A program made the position numbers and the translations under genes. Source: CCMP332 sp040218795 (GTDB lineage: Bacteria; Bacteroidota; Bacteroidia; Cytophagales; CCMP332). Taken from it: 64,000 nucleotides of DNA. How positions within the stretch are numbered: position 1 is the stretch's first letter; every line of letters begins with the position of its first letter. The stretch is from the NCBI GenBank assembly GCA_040218795.1, contig JAVJQT010000005.1:558001-622000 (forward strand), in the 5' to 3' direction. Shown piece by piece: positions 63,059-64,000 of the stretch. The notes below the pieces were generated by a model. The model had not been told where the DNA came from, did not search any database, and was given only the letters and a program-made list of their open reading frames with translations.

Positions 63059-64000
63059 ATGTCAGCAGAATCACTAAAGGCAATATCACCCGTCGATGGC
63101 CGGTACTTTGAAAAAGTTAAGGAACTTTCTACTTACTTTTCAGAATACGCGCTTATTAAATACCGCATACGTGTTGAAATTGAATACTTAATCGCCCTGG
63201 CCGAAGGGCCCTTAAATGACAGAATTGGTGATATTCAATCTAAAAAAAATCACCTTAGAGCTGTATACGAAAATTTCAGTCTGGAAAATGCATCTCGTGT
63301 TAAAGCCATTGAATCTGAAATTAATCACGATGTAAAAGCTGTTGAGTATTTTATTAAGGAAAAACTTGAAGAACTCGGTCTTAGCCAAAATAAAGAGTTT
63401 GTTCATTTCGGACTTACTTCCCAGGATATTAATAATACATCAATTCCAGTAAGCATAAAGGATTGTCTGGATCAGGTTATTTATCCCGAGTTGCAAACTT
63501 TAATTGACAAACTCAAGGAACTTTCAAAAAAATGGAAAGATGTCACTATGTTGGCCAGAACTCATGGCCAGGCGGCAAGTCCTACCAATTTGGGTAAAGA
63601 ATTCGCTGTTTTTATTGAAAGGATAGAGGTACAATTTGATAATCTTAAGTCCATTGAAAACAGAGTTAAATTTGGAGGAGCAACCGGCAATTTTAATGCC
63701 CATCACGTAGCTTTTCCTGAAGTGAACTGGCCGGAATTCGGAAATACTTTTGCCGAAAATTATTTGGGATTAAAACGAAGTCAGTTTACCACACAAATTG
63801 AACACTATGATCAATTAGCAGCGCTCTTTGATAATTTCAGTCGCATTAACACTATACTAATCGATCTTGATCGCGATGTTTGGCAATATATTTCAATGGG
63901 CTATTTTACTCAAAAAGTTAATAAAGGAGAAGTTGGCTCTTCCGCTATGCCGCATAAGGTAAATCCCATTGATTTTGAAAACTCAGAAGGGAATTTAGGT
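63059..64000 (+). CDS. purB: Adenylosuccinate lyase, N-terminal part (cut by the window edge)
   Basis: Splits adenylosuccinate and SAICAR in purine synthesis. The frame opens at ATG 63059 (MSAESLKAISPVDGRYFEKV) and runs 314 codons to the end of the window without a stop. Marks seen are the early GRY and FSEYALIKYRI block, HFGLTSQDINNTS (about residue 120), the catalytic-base region TMLARTHGQAASPT-like (about 160), and the signature SSAMPHKVNPIDFEN (about 298), whose serine is the catalytic residue in family members. Confidence 0.95.
   Translation, partial: MSAESLKAISPVDGRYFEKVKELSTYFSEYALIKYRIRVEIEYLIALAEGPLNDRIGDIQSKKNHLRAVYENFSLENASRVKAIESEINHDVKAVEYFIKEKLEELGLSQNKEFVHFGLTSQDINNTSIPVSIKDCLDQVIYPELQTLIDKLKELSKKWKDVTMLARTHGQAASPTNLGKEFAVFIERIEVQFDNLKSIENRVKFGGATGNFNAHHVAFPEVNWPEFGNTFAENYLGLKRSQFTTQIEHYDQLAALFDNFSRINTILIDLDRDVWQYISMGYFTQKVNKGEVGSSAMPHKVNPIDFENSEGNLG

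Noticed and set aside
1..64000. CRISPR arrays, rRNA, tmRNA, insertion sequences, prophage genes
   Set aside because: No regularly spaced repeats, transposase or integrase motifs, phage structural genes or rRNA-like blocks were seen by eye; smpB is present but not the tmRNA gene.

Overview
The window is A+T-rich bacterial chromosome that I place in the Bacteroidota, most likely the order Cytophagales. The evidence is the alternative complex III (act) cluster followed by an aa3-type oxidase, the long insertion form of IspG, Bacteroidota-only families such as DUF5683, DUF5916 and DUF6728, promoter boxes of the TAnnTTTG type, and very few Shine-Dalgarno sequences. The species cannot be named from the sequence alone.

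Layout. 1-6785: an FNT-type channel, a YjbR protein, a tiny membrane protein, ispG and an SDR dehydrogenase on the minus strand, then mlaE-mlaF and a secreted Cys-rich protein on the plus strand. 6782-10357: a very large NtrY-like histidine kinase. 10376-26740: one long minus-strand respiratory operon, actABCDEF, then ctaC, ctaD, ctaA, ctaB, two subunit III genes, subunit IV, an SCO-like protein that has lost its copper cysteines, a DUF420 protein and a small CxxC membrane protein. It encodes electron transfer from menaquinol through ACIII to an A1-type oxidase, together with heme A synthesis and assembly factors. 26741-31367: a gene-free stretch, tRNA-Cys, rpsA with long charged tails, an NlpC/P60 hydrolase, smpB and a hotdog thioesterase, all on the minus strand.

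From 31475 the gene direction flips: pyrG, yidC, parA, parB, a DUF5683 protein, dapB and lepB read rightwards. The yidC-parA gap holds two DnaA-box-like sites around an A+T-rich dyad. With parAB beside it and the strand switch nearby, this is a candidate replication origin.

39240-51449 is a mixed region: ung, apaG, a methyltransferase, hydrolases, an accessory pair (a small membrane protein and an outer-membrane barrel of a kind I associate with metal-efflux loci), an SpmA/SpmB fusion, and an ECF sigma factor followed by a likely anti-sigma factor and a barrel protein. 51526-55570 is a phenylacetyl-CoA epoxidase operon: a TetR regulator with a readable operator inside its own promoter, paaA, a double-domain paaB, paaC, paaD and a lipoprotein. 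The matching PaaE-type reductase lies 4.6 kb further on, on the other strand (59587-60714), overlapping a DUF5916 outer-membrane protein. Between them lie a 513-residue helical-repeat protein, three tiny open frames facing away from it, and an M3 oligoendopeptidase. The window ends inside purB.

The most interesting places for follow-up are the candidate origin, the helical-repeat protein with its three small ORFs, the cysteine-less SCO-like protein, the hexaheme ActA, and the double PaaB. These functional readings rest on motif recognition by eye; no database search was possible.
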